Source of the DNA: Pseudorhodobacter turbinis
GTDB taxonomy: Bacteria; Pseudomonadota; Alphaproteobacteria; Rhodobacterales; Rhodobacteraceae
Assembly (NCBI RefSeq): GCF_005234135.1
Contig: NZ_CP039965.1
Coordinates: 682,001 to 746,000, forward strand
Length of the DNA stretch: 64,000 nt
Direction of reading: 5' to 3'
Shown: one piece after another, positions 62,544 through 64,000 of the stretch
Position numbering within the stretch: position 1 is the first letter of the stretch
How the letters are laid out: each line of letters starts with the position of its first letter
Made by a program: the position numbers and the translations under genes
Notes under the pieces: generated by a model
Seen by the model: only the letters and a program-made list of their open reading frames with translations
The model's database searches: none
What the model was told of the DNA's origin: nothing

Positions 62544-63728
62544 CTACGCGACGAGGATTGTATTCGTATTGGATTGAACTGACGATTTCGCCAAGCGCAT
62601 CTGCTCGACCTCATATTTCTCCAACGCTGCATCCACGTTCCATTTCTTGATTTCCTTGGCGATGAGTTTTCCCTTTTCCTTGAAGTGTTCGAAAATGCGG
62701 CGTTTGACTGCGCCAACGGTCAGACATTCCCGTGCAGGTGGGCCATTCAGGGCCACGTCTGGCGTCAGCGCAGGTCCGTAGATATCGATCAGCGCGTTAC
62801 GTTCGACGGTTTGCAATCCGTTCAAGACCATAGGCCCGAGCAGTAGGGATTCCGACAAACAGCCGTTGGCGGTTACAACTTCATGGCGGTCGCAGGCGAA
62901 ATGAACCCATGTTATTTTGGCCTTGCTCTGCATGTGGCGGATGCCCTGCACACTTGTCAGCGATTTCGCGGGCGCAAACGCCTCGGTGGCAAAGACCTGA
63001 TGCAACTGTCCGACCCCGCCGACAAGGATGCGGTGTTGCGGCGATACGATCAAGTCATGGGACGGAAGACCGTACCCGAGGGAGCCAGCCTTGATTTGGA
63101 CTGGTTTTTCATTAACTTCGGCGTCGTCCAACGAGTGCTCGCCTTGGTGAGTCCAGCGGATTGGCTGAGGACCGTGGTCGCGGGTAATGACCATATCTCC
63201 GGGCTCAAGCGCTTCAACTGCTCGCGGACCGTCAGGTGTGTCGATTAAAGTTCCTGGTGCATAACACGGAGGAACGTCCGCAAGCGAGGCATAGGATGGC
63301 GTATTGCCCTGTGGAGCATCACTGTCTGGCGCATTATCCTCCGAGTCCATCTTAGTTGTTTGGGAATAAGTCAGACTGGGATCCAGAGGCGCGCTGACCA
63401 GGTAACCGACATGCTTGCCTGCTATCTCCACTTTTTCGATCCAGATCGGCCCCGTCGCTGAGTTGGAAACGGCGTAAAATTCTTCGGCATAGACCTGCCC
63501 GCTTGCGACGGGCGAGCCATTCATATCCGTGACTGTTGCAAACTGGTTGGCGTCGTTGCCGGTTTCGTCATCGAAGTTGTCCCCGCCCATATAGGCGTCA
63601 TCGTCGCTTATGGAAAACTGAACCCTATGCAGGTCTTGGTCGTAGTCCGGCCGAAGCGACCACGAATTATTAACAGAATCGTAGACCAACGAGTCAGTCG
63701 AATAGCCGATGAATGAGTATGTGGGCAT
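62544..63728 (-). CDS. Hint (Hedgehog/intein-type) domain protein
   Basis: The 394-residue protein has an acidic N-terminal region (about 1-150, Asp- and Asn-rich, e.g. SISDDDAYMGGDNFDDETGND). A Hint domain starts CYAPGTLIDTPDGPRAVEALEPGD near 155-178 and continues with the block PSHDLIVSPQHRILV near 230-244 and WVHFACDRHEVVTANGCLSES near 275-295. This family is frequent in Rhodobacteraceae. The Cys at the Hint start could allow self-cleavage; there is no C-terminal extein-like partner, so the role is unclear. ATG 63728 follows AAAAGGA. Confidence 0.85.
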   Translation of the reverse strand: MPTYSFIGYSTDSLVYDSVNNSWSLRPDYDQDLHRVQFSISDDDAYMGGDNFDDETGNDANQFATVTDMNGSPVASGQVYAEEFYAVSNSATGPIWIEKVEIAGKHVGYLVSAPLDPSLTYSQTTKMDSEDNAPDSDAPQGNTPSYASLADVPPCYAPGTLIDTPDGPRAVEALEPGDMVITRDHGPQPIRWTHQGEHSLDDAEVNEKPVQIKAGSLGYGLPSHDLIVSPQHRILVGGVGQLHQVFATEAFAPAKSLTSVQGIRHMQSKAKITWVHFACDRHEVVTANGCLSESLLLGPMVLNGLQTVERNALIDIYGPALTPDVALNGPPARECLTVGAVKRRIFEHFKEKGKLIAKEIKKWNVDAALEKYEVEQMRLAKSSVQSNTNTILVA

Positions 63729-64000
63729 CGGGCAGTCCTTTTGCGTCGTGTGAATCCCTTGGTACGGCTTAAGCAAGAAGGAAGAATGAAGCCGAGGCAC
63801 CAAATGGCCTCAATTTTACGCAGTACGAGCTAAAGATTCGAAAATGAAATCGTTAGCACGGTTGAAGGGAGAGCTGGGTCCGGGGAAGTAGAACGCCCGA
63901 GAGGTGCGGGGCGAAGAATGGCCGCTGTAGGGAGTGAACCTGGATTATCCGGCGAGGGAGCTGGACATTGCGGATTTGATTAGAACGGCGTTTGCAGTCG
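63729..64000. other. Right edge without a recognisable gene
   Basis: No open frame with a family match is seen between the Hint gene start and the window end. The first 100 bp should contain the Hint gene promoter on the minus strand. Confidence 0.4.

Noticed and set aside
43768..64000. Second copy of the tRNA-Thr 3' end that would mark the right island boundary
   Set aside because: I looked for the 43815-43842 sequence downstream and saw no convincing copy, so no attachment site is claimed.
1..64000. CRISPR arrays, rRNA genes, riboswitches
   Set aside because: No regularly spaced repeats, rRNA segments or recognisable riboswitch cores were seen.

Overview
The window is a stretch of a GC-rich alphaproteobacterial chromosome. 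It most likely belongs to the family Rhodobacteraceae (Roseobacter/Paracoccus relatives). Support comes from an EcfG/NepR/PhyR general stress locus, a Rhodobacter-type smo polyol operon, the murA-DUF2948-hisD-UPF0262-phosphatase gene order, many ABC and TRAP uptake systems, and a C-terminal Hint-domain protein. Everything here is read from sequence only; substrate assignments are inferred from family and neighbourhood.

Region 1 (1-3.9 kb) is the general stress response module: a truncated HWE-type sensor kinase, the sigma factor EcfG, its anti-sigma factor NepR and the divergent anti-anti-sigma regulator PhyR. A near-perfect 34-bp palindrome between nepR and phyR reads as an EcfG promoter on both strands. 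A further EcfG-type promoter precedes dps. Region 2 (3.9-19.2 kb) holds a UDP-sugar epimerase, xylB, a pqi/MCE lipid-transport operon with pqiA split into two genes, and the smo operon (smoEFGK, smoS, mtlK) under a LacI-family regulator with palindromic operator candidates. An LDH2-family dehydrogenase is divergent from the regulator.

Region 3 (19.2-34.7 kb) has a Pot-type ABC operon, a TRAP transporter and a second Pot-type ABC operon. The second ABC operon is fused to two flavin/FAD oxidoreductase genes (a DadA/PuuB-like oxidase and an Old-Yellow/trimethylamine-dehydrogenase-like enzyme) and has a divergent HTH-cupin regulator. Region 4 (34.7-43.7 kb) is ordinary core genome: acetyltransferase, response regulator, methylmalonyl-CoA epimerase, DUF1467, EI24, nitroreductase, nitrilase-family hydrolase, LMW phosphatase, UPF0262, hisD, DUF2948, murA and a small basic protein.

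Region 5 (43.77-64 kb) begins at tRNA-Thr(GGT) and looks like an acquired, partly decayed island. An integrase remnant and fragments of IS3, IS110 and another IS3 element come first. They are followed by an intact catabolic block: an MtnA-like isomerase, MtnK kinase, TRAP transporter, a ThDP-dependent enzyme, aldehyde dehydrogenase, IclR regulator, a two-subunit CoA-transferase, a CaiB-type CoA-transferase and a FucA/Ald2-type aldolase. Kinase, isomerase and aldolase together match the 'DHAP shunt' for methylthioribose or 5-deoxyribose. The linked oxidation and CoA-activation genes suggest a new extension of that shunt that oxidises the aldehyde product instead of reducing it. The block ends in a second ThDP-enzyme gene cut by an IS30 fragment, then a Hint-domain protein.
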